A DNA stretch of 64,000 nt from Sporodiniella umbellata (Eukaryota; Mucoromycota; Mucoromycetes; Mucorales; Rhizopodaceae): NCBI GenBank assembly GCA_025677835.1, contig JAIXMR010000034.1:1-64000 (forward strand), read 5' to 3'. Made by a program: the position numbers and the translations under genes. Of the stretch, positions 54,430 to 64,000 are shown piece by piece. The notes under the pieces were generated by a model that ran no database searches, had not been told where the DNA came from, and saw nothing but the letters and a program-made list of their open reading frames with translations. Each line of letters starts with the position of its first letter. Within the stretch, counting starts at the first letter, position 1.

Positions 54430-56512
54430 GGTTCTTTGAGTCAATAAGAGAAAGAGAAAGAGAGAGAAAATAAAAAAGAAATAACCAAATTAAAAAGAAA
54501 ATTTGAAGTTGAGATGAAAAATCAAACAAAATGAACAAAAGAGAACAGAAAGAAAAGAGGGCAAGTGTTTGTGTGTGTGTGTAGTCCGTCATTGTTCCCA
54601 AAAAAAAAAAAAAAAAAAGAAAGTCTCAGCGTCTGAAAAATGATATGACGGGTTTGACATTTTGTAATGCATACAAAATCTTATCGATTTTGGTTACACA
54701 CTGTATGCATGCAATTTTATTTCTCTCTATCAACCTACCTTCTTTTGTTGTTGTTTGGTGTTGGGTTTTTTTCTTTTTTTTTTTTTTTTGGCTGACAAGT
54801 CCGTAGTCGTTTTGACTTTTTTTTTTTTTTTTTTTTTGGTTTACAAGCGTTTGTTAAATTGGATCCAATTCTTTTTTTAGATGGGTTCAATTTCTCCGCG
54901 TAGAAGCTCAATTACCAAAACAGACACTATGTTTGTAAACATTGAACAAGAGTGAAAAATCAGGCGAGTTATCTGTAAACCAAATTTGTAACATTTATCA
55001 TGACATTGTGTTTTGTATGCTCCCTAAGGCCTGTTATTCACCAATACTTTTTTTTTTTTTTTTTTTTTTTTTTTGTATAGGAAGCACCCACTCCAGCCAG
55101 GCTATGAACAGCAATACGTAGAGAGTAGTGAGATCTAGCATTCGAAACTCAAACGTTGATCTAGTCTACATTACTGCTGCCTATTTGACATGCCGCCTAA
55201 TTCCAATGACTGTTGCTTAACCCTATTTTGATATTTTCCTTTCTCTCCCCCCCCCTTTTTTTTTTTTCGATTTTGTAGCTCGTTGTATCCTACTTCTGGT
55301 GAATTGTTTTCGCTAGAATTCAATCTCCCTTTAGAAACAAGTGAGGTGGGAAAAATATACAAATGAGAGTCTGTGAAACCATGGGGGATGTTTAAGTATC
55401 TCACACTGTTTATTGTTAATAGACTATCATGGCCTACTTTTTTTTTTTTTTTTTTTTTTTTGGCTATTCTGGTTTTGCCCCTTTCTAGTTATTTGTTGAC
55501 ATAAAAGAATGGGTTTGCTTTAAGCAGAACTTGATATTGACAGTAACATCAAGACACGAGACTGCAAAGACTGATAAAAGCTTGATTGAAATCAGTTGGC
55601 AGAATGAATAAACTGAGGTCAGCAACCGTCTTGATAGTTGTATTGTGTGATAGTCAAGGATGTGCACTCGTTTAGTAAGAGTGACAGATTGGCTGAGATC
55701 AAGAAACAGACCATGGATATGTTAGTAGTGTATCTGAAATGCGGAACAAAGCATTATTGGCCTCAATTGTACTCTCTGTTCTTTTATCTACTCTCTAAAT
55801 GAGTCATCGCGTGTGTTTTGACTCTTCTCCAAGGTACGGCCAAGTAAAATTTGAACTGTTCATTCCTTGTTTTTTTTTTTTAAAAAAAAAAAAGAAACAA
55901 GCTTACTGAGCGTACAACAAGAACGTCTTGAAAATGAGCGTCTGGAAAAGTTTTAGGGTATAGAAACAAATGTTAGCAAGGGGGATGAATGTGCTGCCCG
56001 CACAACACACTAGCTGCGATTGGAAGCTAAGCTGAGGTGCGTGATTGGTTTGGTGTAGAACATTTAGCCGAAACCCAATGGGCTTCCATAGCTGTGTAAC
56101 GCTTTGCTTTTGCTGACGGTTGTCAAGAAACGACCTTTGGTTGGACGCTACAGTCAAAGACCGAATAAAAAACCGAATTCTATGTTGGCTCTGTCTGTTT
56201 GTTTGTTTGTTTTTATCTGCTTACTTTTTCGCAGACTTCTTTTGAACTACCTCATGCTAGAAAAAGATGTCTTGATAACAATTGCATCTTGCGATGGCTG
56301 TGTGTGTGTGTGTGTGATAAAAATCAAGTGGGATTCAAACCAGAGGCTTTCCCACGCCTTTTGTAGAAAAACACTCCACCAATAATATGTTTTTAAATGA
56401 AAAGTTCGACCCCATCCATAGAAAGCAAAGCGAGGGATCATTACAAACGTAATCTTGTTTGGCAACCGCCGCCTGAGATGGTTGGTTTCAATGTGTTAAT
56501 ATTGTTTAGCGC

Positions 56513-56546
<34 letters not shown>

Positions 56547-56997
56547 GGTTGTTTTTAATAGTTACTTTGGTTGGCTACTCTAAAAAGCAGTTGTTCATAA
56601 CAGACATCGCTAACTGTAGTATTTCACCTTGGAGTTTGATTTCCCGTCGTTTCAGTCGCCCTTTAGAAACAAGCATTGTGGGAAAAAAAAGAAAAATCAA
56701 AGCGAGATAATTATTCAGGCACATTCCGAACTCACTCATAAAAACCAATTTCCCCCTGTATTCAAAGCTAGATACTACAAAGAACAAACAAACAGACAGA
56801 AAAGACACTGAAAAACCAAACAGAAAGAGAAAGTAAGCCTGAAGAGCATAAAGAAAACAAGAGAGATGGAGGGACTAAGCCACTGTGTTTTCTAGGTCTT
56901 TCCACACACATCTATCATATATATAATTTTTTTTTTTTTTTTTTTTCCCCCGGTCCATCTAAGGAATATATAAAGAAAGACCTCTTTAAGTTTCTTT

Positions 56998-57033
<36 letters not shown>

Positions 57034-57057
57034 GTATCCACACACACATACATACAT
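54430..57057. other. Long intergenic region upstream of HSP60
   Basis: About 2.6 kb without a supported gene. Several T runs (54780-54789, 54819-54837, 55050-55074, 55438-55461, 56514-56545, 56929-56946, 57007-57033), T10A12 at about 55869-55890 and a pair of similar blocks (separate entry). aatatataaag at 56965-56975 is a good TATA candidate for HSP60. Confidence 0.45.
55300..56700. repeat. Pair of similar dispersed blocks
   Basis: The block ccctttagaaacaag occurs at about 55328-55342 and at about 56660-56674. In both it is followed by a g-rich gtgggaaaa stretch and preceded by about 30 bp of loosely similar sequence (A: ggtgaattgttttcgctag; B: ggagtttgatttcccgtcg). They look like degenerate copies of one interspersed element. 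Confidence 0.35.
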
Positions 57058-58886
57058 ATGAATCGTTTGACTACCCAAGCCCTTCGTTCTAACTCTACCA
57101 GCGGTGTCCTTCGTCGTCTTTATTCTTCACATAAAGACATCCGATTTGGTGTTGAAGGTCGTGCTGCGCTTTTGAAAGGAGTAGATATCTTGGCCAAGTC
57201 TGTTGCTGTCACTTTGGGACCTAAGGGTCGCAACGTTTTGATCGAACAGCCTTACGGATCTCCAAAGATTACCAAGGACGGTGTGACTGTAGCCAAATCG
57301 ATTGTATTGGAAGACAAATTTGAAAATTTGGGTGCCAGGTAAAGTTTGAAGCCAAAAAAAAAAAAAAAAAAGATGGGCCTAACACTGTACAGACTTGTTC
57401 AAGATGTCGCCAGCAAGACAAACGAGGCTGCAGGTGACGGTACGACGACTGCCACTGTTTTGACGCGTGCTATTTTCACAGAAGGTGTCAAGAATGTGGC
57501 TGCTGGTTGTAACCCGATGGATCTCCGTCGTGGTGCACAAATGGCAGTAGACAAAGTAGTTGATTTTCTCAAGACGCATACCAAGGGTATTACCACCCCT
57601 CAAGAAATAGCTCAGGTAAACAAGCCCGTTAGGGATGGGACTCTAACCCCCTGAACGTCTAGGTCGCGACTATTTCTGCTAACGGTGATAAACATGTGGG
57701 TAACATGATTGCCCAAGCCATGGAACGTGTTGGCAAGGAAGGTGTGATCACTGTCAAGGCAGGTAAAACGATTGAGGATGAGTTGGAAGTCACCGAAGGC
57801 ATGCGCTTCGACCGTGGCTTTATCTCGCCTTACTTTATCACAGACACCAAGACCCAACGTGTTGAGTTTGAGAAGCCTTTGATTCTTTTGTCTGAAAAGA
57901 AGATTTCCCTCTTACAAGACGTCTTGCCTGCCATGGAAGCCGCTGCCACGCAACGTCGTCCGCTTTTGATTGTGGCTGAAGATGTTGACGGGGAAGCTTT
58001 GGCTGCCTGTATCTTGAACAAGTTACGTGGTCAACTTCAAGTGGCTGCTGTCAAGGCACCTGGCTTTGGCGATAACCGCAAGTCCATCTTGGGCGATTTG
58101 GGTATCTTGACTCAATCTACCGTGTTCACTGACGAATTGGAAGTCAAGGCCGAAACTGCCAGTGCCGATTTGTTTGGTACTACGGGTTCAGTGACGATTA
58201 CCAAGGAAGACACCATTCTTTTGAACGGCGCTGGTTCTAAGGATGCCCTTGCCCACCGCTGTGAACAAATCCGTGGTGCTATCGATGATCCTAGTACCTC
58301 TGACTATGAAAAAGAGAAGCTTCAAGAACGTCTGGCCAAGCTCTCTGGTGGTGTGGCGGTAATCAAGGTGGGTGGTTCTTCCGAAGTGGAAGTAGGCGAG
58401 AAGAAGGATCGTTTTGATGATGCTTTGTGCGCTACTCGCGCTGCTGTGGAAGAAGGAATTGTTCCCGGTGGTGGTGTAGCCCTCTTGAAGGCTGCCAAAG
58501 AGCTCTCTCAATTGAAAGGGGCCAACTTTGATCAACAGCTTGGTATCAGCATTATCCGAAACGCTATCCAAAACCCTTGTCGTACCATTGTTGATAACGC
58601 AGGCGGCGAAGGCTCTGTAGTCGCTGGTAAACTGATGGAAGATCACCCCGAAAACATCAACTGGGGCTACGACGCTTCTACCAACGAGTATGTTGATATG
58701 ATTGAGCGCGGTATCATCGACCCTACCAAGGTGGTTCGTACCGCCTTGATCGATGCCTCGGGTGTTGCCTCTCTCTTGACCACAACCGAATGTATGATCA
58801 CAGATGCTCCTGCTAAGGGCGGTGCCTCTGCTATGCCTCCTATGGGCGGTATGGGTGGCATGGGCGGTATGGGCGGTATGATGTAA
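57058..58886 (+). CDS. HSP60: Mitochondrial chaperonin Hsp60
   Basis: Three exons: 57058-57338, 57393-57615, 57663-58886; 575 residues. The N-terminus is a presequence ([20 protein letters not shown], then [11 protein letters not shown]), with a likely cleavage near residue 24. Then come chaperonin hallmarks: [14 protein letters not shown], the [13 protein letters not shown]-binding motif, [10 protein letters not shown], and the Gly-Met-rich tail [13 protein letters not shown]. Hsp60 folds imported proteins in the matrix with Hsp10. Codon use is strongly biased, as in RACK1. A TATA-like ATATATAAAG lies about 85 bp before the ATG. No clear heat-shock element was found in the first 150 bp. aataaaaaac at about 58979 is the probable poly(A) signal. 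Confidence 0.97.
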
Positions 58887-60541
58887 ATGAGCTTTTCGAA
58901 CGCACAATAACCTCCTCCCTCTAACTTTGTAACATATCTCTTTCACACTCTATCACACTTTTGTATACTTTTATTTTCAATAAAAAACAAAAAATCAAAT
59001 TTTTCTACATCTAAGAGCTACACAGTCTAGATCTGGAATCACCTAAAAAAAAGCTAGTCACTGGAGACACACATTCCATACTCAAACAGTGCAAGGAAAT
59101 TATCGTGCTCATACAAGTGCAAGCATCAGCAAACCTACTCGTTAGGATTTTCTTTGCTATTGTTCCATGGTTTGTCGCAAGAACACTGGTTTTTATTCTC
59201 TGCTTGATCTCAAAGCCTGCGCTATGTAAAATAAACTGTTTTTTTTTTTTTTTTTCATTCACAGAGTCAATATAGTGTTTGGAAACAGCTTTATTTCTTT
59301 TTATCACTTATGGTCTTTCGAAGCCTTTTCAAGGGTAGTTTTTGAATACAAAAGCCCTAGGTAAGCGCATCCTGCTGTTGACTGGATACAATGGCTTTCG
59401 ATTTTTTTACTGGCAGATCTAGCTCAGCTGGATCTCATTTATGAATTCCTATGAATTCGATGCCAAAGCCTTTCTGTTTCAAGAGCTGCTTTACAATGTA
59501 TATGGTCTTGCTCAACCAGCTCTGAAAGCATGCATTTCTTTTTCTATTTCTTTTTTTTCTTTTGCATACAAGTTATTTGTAGACAAATAGTCCATGGCCA
59601 TTTTAAACCGCCGATACTTTCTAAGATCCGACAAAATCAACCATATTGTATAGCGTGGATACTAATTTGGATGCAATACCTATAGAATGGTTCCTATAGT
59701 TAACCTACCAAAAATCATCACAAGCACTTGATAGTAAGCCATTTGACTACGTTTTTTTTTTTAAAAAAAAAGAAAATGTAAAGTGAAAAGGACCTACTTC
59801 GGTTATTTATTTAATCAGCACACACGCCCTGCGCCTTTTTTTTTTTTTTTTTTTTTTTTTTTGAAAATAAGCGTGGATTGCACAACATATTTTATATAAA
59901 CAAGATATCAAACACCATTCATGCAAATATGAATCTAAAGATATTAATAGAAAAAAAAAACAGCTACAAGAGCTTCAGGGCTCTCTTTTTGTAAGTGTGT
60001 GGGCATGCCATCTTTTGAGTAGATGTTGTTGCATGATGAGTCAATGCTTACCTTATTGGATGGGAGATATACTGGGAGATGGCGTATATATAGTCATGCC
60101 AATACGATTAGAGGTTGCTGTTTTACAAAAGCAAGCAGAGAATAGGGGCAAACAAGAGACACCAAAGGATTTGTTTGATTGCGTTCACTTGTTATTATTA
60201 TTGTTATTTTCTATTTACTTCTTATTTGAAGGGTGTTTTAAATTTCAATCTTCTATTTCCAAAATACTGTGTTACCTCAAGATTCTTTTGGGCCTTTTTC
60301 AATATTTTGAGCACCCCTTTATTCCCCCTCCCTTTTTTTTTTTTTTTTTTTTTTTACGTATTTTTTGTCTACTCTTTTCAATTTATTATTATTTTTCTTT
60401 TTAAAAAAAATATTTTTTCTGTCTTACGTGTTTAATACAGACTTTTTTTTTTCTTTTTTTTTTTTCGTTAGTTTTGTTTTGATTTTTTTCTGTTTTTATT
60501 ATTTTTTAGACGTGTGACATTTAGAAAAAAAAAAATTAATA
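58887..60541. other. Intergenic region
   Basis: No gene seen in about 1.65 kb. T run at 59239-59255, T11A10-type palindrome at about 59752-59771, T25-type run at 59838-59863, T run at 60331-60355 and T-rich DNA just before the WOPR start. Confidence 0.4.
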
Positions 60542-62129
60542 ATGATGGCAGAGACATTTCATGGATACATTGAAACAACACAGGACGTTTTATTAGTATT
60601 TGAGGGATGCCGCCGAGGTTTATTACCTAGAATATGCAGACGACTCCAAGAACGTGAAAGGAAATTAATTCGGTCTGGCTCTATTTTTGTGTTTGATGAA
60701 CGAGAGTCAGGTACATACAACAAGTATTTGCGTACATATTCTCACTTTTTTTTTTTTAAAAAAAAAATCTTTTGTAGGCATCAAACGATGGACTGATGGA
60801 AGGGTGTGGTCTCCTTCACGTATTTTAGGCAACTTTCTCATCTACAGAGAATTGGATAAGAAAAGCCCAGGCGACCGAAGACTGTCAGCGTCCACGTCAG
60901 GTTCTGGCAGAAGTTTCAGTCTAGACGGATCTATCGACCGCCAAAAAGAAAAACAGTTAATTGGATCCCTTTCGGATTCTTACAAGTTTAAAGAAGAGGG
61001 TTTGATTAAAAAAACAATGTCTATCAGTGTGAATGGCGTAGCTCAGCATTTGATCTCCTACTACAACCCCAGAGAGGTGCTCGAGAACCGACTTCAGTTA
61101 CCCAGCACTGTGCCTGAACTGGCTAGCTTAGAAATATCACCAGAATTACTAGTCAAGCAAAACTTCCGGGTGCCGCCCTTGGTAGAGCCTTCTTTTGATC
61201 AAAACGACTGTGAATTAGACGGTCACGCCCATAACCACCATCCCCACAACTTTCGTAGTATGTCTGTGGGTTCTATTCGCGGGCAAGAAATGAATGAGCA
61301 TCTGCCTATGTATCCCCCTTTTCAGAGACTCGACATGGAGAGATCCATCTATGGACAAAGCCCTAGCTTTTCTCCCACTATACCTTCTTCACTCACCCCT
61401 TCTCCAAGTACGCCCATGATCCCCCAACGGCCACCTTACCATCACCAACGCCATTACTCTACCTCGTCAGCCTATCGCTCTGACAATGAACCATATCAGG
61501 ACCGCTCGCGGCCTATGACTTCACACCATGCTTCTATGGGTCATATTCACGATACGTCCAACAACAGTAGCAACGAATCGCTCTATAATCCCGCCACGGC
61601 TTCCTCTATAGACAACTCGAATACAAGGAACGAGGAACGGTTGGCCACTCCCAACTTGGTGCAGCTCCTGAACCCCGTACACCCTCTCCACAACAACGTT
61701 TCTTCTATCGAATACAGCTATTATGATAAACAAACACAGCAAGCGCCCTCTTCACACCATACACATCCTCATCATTCTCAACCACAACCACAACCGCAAC
61801 CGCAACAATCACAGGAAACCGCCCATGTTCTACAGCCAATGGAATACAACTATTATGACAAACACACACATCCCTCCCTGCCACTACCGCTACCGCTATC
61901 GTTACAAAATCAAAACTACTCTAGGATTAAAACAGAAGACTATACATACGATAAGCAGCAGGAACATCGTGGCTCCATCGGTGTCATCAACTATGCACCT
62001 TATCAACCAGGACATCCCTTGAGCAACTCGGTTGAGAACCTTATGTTTCAAAGCACCTCTTCTTTTCCACAAGGCCAACAGCAAACGCAGGATCAAGCTA
62101 ACCTGGGGTTAATCAACGGACTAAAGTAA
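60542..62129 (+). CDS. WOPR transcription factor (Gti1/Pac2/Wor1 family)
   Basis: Two exons, 60542-60710 and 60778-62129; 506 residues. The WOPR DNA-binding box is split by the intron: WOPRa is ETFHGYIETTQDVLLVFEGC to about RSGSIFVFDERESGI, then RWTDGRVWSPSRILGNFLIY; WOPRb includes LIKKTMSISVNGVAQHLISY. The intron, with a T12A10 palindrome at 60746-60767, falls inside WOPRa. The rest is Pro/Ser/His/Gln-rich, with repeated YYDKHT/YYDKQT motifs, likely a disordered activation region. WOPR factors control morphology, conidiation and pathogenicity switches in fungi. The first ATG is used; a second follows directly. Confidence 0.93.
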
Positions 62130-62808
62130 ACCACTGAAACTCATATTAGCGTTTCAACGAAAAGTCTATACACAAATTTTAAAAGCCTAAAATAAACAAA
62201 TACCAAAAAAAAAAAAAAAAAAAAAAGATAATAATAATAATAATACAATTTTTTTTTTTTTTTTTTGACAGTGAATCCGTACATTGTTTAATATAAAACA
62301 AACTTTAACTTTAAGTATATGCAGTGAATACTGCTTTAAGAATAGATTATATAAAGTTGTCTTTGTCTCCTCAAACTTAATTTTTCTTTTTTTGAAAACA
62401 AAGTTTGGTTCCCATGGATACGCAAATCTGTTTCCATGACAACATTAGCGTTCCCTTGTTGTTTTCTATGCGGCTGACAACATACCGTGGCCTTTTTTTT
62501 TTTTTTTTTTTTTTCAGGAACCTGTTTAAAGTACAAAAGGTACATCTGATAAGATTAGGTCTGTTATAAGGAGACAAAAAGAGGGTACAAGTACTAAACA
62601 CTAAAGTGTCTATTTTTTTTTTTTTAAAGTTCATGTATTTTGAGAGAAAATAGACTGGATTTCATCTTGCTCTTTTGAACGTGGTTGTACAACACGTTTA
62701 AGGTATGTGTCACTCTTAATTTAGAGCAAAATACTTTTTCTTTTCTTCTTCTTTTATCCGTTTTTTTTTTTTTTTTTTTTTTTAGTTTTTTTTTTTTTAA
62801 AAAAAAAC
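62130..62808. other. Intergenic region
   Basis: Contains an A20-type run at 62204-62226, a T run at 62252-62268, a T22-type run at 62493-62515, an interrupted T run, then T13A9 directly before the ATG of the next gene. No gene seen. Confidence 0.4.
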
Positions 62809-63695
62809 ATGAACTATTGCCTTCCAAAGAAGAACGCTATTTATCTTGAAGAAGACGAACAAGACGAGTCAACCTCTTCTTTATGGTGTGCATGTTTTCC
62901 AAAAGGAAACCGAGTAGAAATAGCCGAAGAGAATGATTTACAGGATACCATCAGCCCATATCATGACATTAATGATTTTTTGTCACCACCACAAGAATGG
63001 TGGGGACGAGAGAGCTTTGTTCAAACAGAATATAGCCCATTAAAATCCTCCAGTATATTAGAGACGGACGACGCTGATGCAGAATCTTTGTCCGAACACC
63101 GTATTACAGCACTGGTAGAAGACCGTCCGTTGGCTGCGCTCAAGTTGCCAACACATCGTGTCTTGCCGGGATCTGTCTTTGTAGATTCTCCGACAGAACT
63201 GGTGGACATCAAACGGCCTTTCCCTACAGAAGTGCCCATCATCGGTCAGGATTTTCCAACCATGGGTCTCATCAAAACACCTCATCCACCACAAACTCCT
63301 TTGGCACTACCAGAACCTTCCTCACAACGCCCTTCCATCACCGACAAATTCAGCGGCTTTTCAGAAATGATGGCCTCCCTAAAGAAAAATATTGCCATCG
63401 ACGCAAGTGATGAAGACGACGATTTTGATGATGACGATAACAGTAGTAACGCAAGGTAAAACTTTTGGAGTGAACCTTGTCTTAATCACTCTCTCTCTCT
63501 CTTTTTTTTTTTTTTTTTTTCAGTGAAGTTCCTTGGAATTCTCGGGTAGCCCAGTTTAATAGACCTCGACAACCTGAGGAACTATTCACTAAAATGAAAG
63601 CAAACGTTTGTACATTCGGCGAAGAGGTTGTACGGCCAAACATCCGCAATGCCATCAGTAATATATCAACTAAGTTAAAAAACTCTTCACCCTAA
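62809..63695 (+). CDS. Acidic, Ser/Pro-rich orphan protein
   Basis: Two exons, 62809-63455 and 63524-63695; 272 residues. The start is the ATG after a T13A9 palindrome. The protein has an acidic, disordered middle, Pro-rich stretch (TPHPPQTPLALPEPSS), an acidic run (DASDEDDDFDDDDN), and a basic C-terminus with KNSSP. The last exon reads EVPWNSRVAQFNRP and later VVRPNIRNAISNISTKLK, a possible amphipathic helix. No domain or membrane segment is recognised. The intron has a T18-type run. Confidence 0.65.
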
Positions 63696-64000
63696 TACCC
63701 CCCAACTCTTGTATAAAAAATCATGATAACAAAACAATAGAAAATGTTTATTTTTTTTTTTTTTTGTCATCATTTTTTTTTCATTCAAAAAGAAACTTTT
63801 GTTTTGCCTTTATATTCACCATGAATAACATACATGTGTGTCTGTTGTACGTTCGTGTGTGTATGTTTGTATGTATGTGTGTGTGTGTGTTTTTTTTTAA
63901 AGCTTTTTTCTTTTTTTTTTTTTTTTTTTTTTTTTCGAGAGGACCCACAATTCATGTTCGCTGTATATTCGCTTGTCTGTAAGTTTATTGGTACATGTCC
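63696..64000. other. Right end of window
   Basis: No gene supported. It has a GT repeat near 63870-63890 and T runs at 63750-63765 and 63911-63935. aataga/aaaatg stretches after 63720 may form the poly(A) region of the orphan gene. Confidence 0.4.

Noticed and set aside
56290..56400. tRNA-like sequence on the minus strand with GGTTTGAATCCCAC
   Set aside because: The T-arm does not pair (TCTGG against CCCAC) and no acceptor stem or D-arm is found; at most a relic.
58188..58946. 252-codon open frame antisense to HSP60
   Set aside because: It is a codon-bias shadow; the sense frame is an unmistakable chaperonin.

Overview
This is a eukaryotic, almost certainly fungal, contig. The protein set and gene structure fit an early-diverging filamentous fungus of the Mucoromycota (Mucorales-like). 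Evidence: many short spliceosomal introns (about 45-110 nt, mostly GTAAG/GTATG...TAG/CAG); an AcuK/Ert1 zinc-cluster factor with its C-terminal domain, a WOPR (Gti1/Pac2) factor, a Zn2Cys6 factor and an Ssk1-type response regulator; a urease accessory gene; and degraded transposon proteins that resemble families I remember from Mucorales. The assignment comes from remembered family features, not a search. Long poly(A)/poly(T) runs fill introns and spacers and are almost absent from exons. All gene models below were spliced by hand so that reading frame and phase close; nearly all total a multiple of three.

Layout. 1-10.3 kb is AT-rich, has no intact conserved gene, and holds relics: a 5'-truncated LINE with its poly(A) tail (about 0.5-0.97 kb), a decayed IS630/Tc1-like DDE transposase (about 5.3-6.1 kb), and two head-to-head fragments of transposon-associated genes (6.2-6.9 kb minus, 7.08-7.63 kb plus). 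From 10.3 kb on the window is gene-dense euchromatin with about 30 genes: an acidic protein, an LRR protein, a GNL3L/Grn1 GTPase, a small serine-rich protein, PET100, a coiled-coil protein, RACK1, UreF, HIS1, a mitochondrial carrier, ERT1/AcuK, a C2H2 factor, an RBR E3 ligase, an Ssk1-like regulator, SCO1, BUD20, DDX20, a homeodomain protein, a calponin-homology/pseudokinase protein, a Tho1-like SAP protein, a Zn2Cys6 factor, a TPMT-type methyltransferase, a rhomboid protease, a small basic protein, a DUF8032-like protein, a PLD-family protein, a C2H2 protein, SFP1, HSP60, a WOPR factor and an acidic orphan.

Functional themes. Several neighbours serve ribosome production (Grn1, Bud20, Sfp1, RACK1, possibly the LRR and small basic proteins). 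Several serve mitochondria (Pet100, Sco1, carrier, rhomboid, Hsp60, possibly the PLD protein); Pet100 and Sco1 both act in cytochrome c oxidase assembly. The genes are not in operons. Many lie as convergent pairs whose stop codons are only about 15-90 bp apart, so their mRNAs must overlap at the 3' ends.

Most unusual items: a calponin-homology domain fused to a kinase fold that has lost its catalytic Asp; an Ssk1 receiver fused to a membrane, degenerate histidine-kinase-like module; recurrent perfect T(n)A(n) palindromes in introns and just upstream of start codons; two GC-AG introns with identical GCAAGT donors; exons of 8-15 nt; and an isolated 17-bp-stem hairpin at 52.5 kb.
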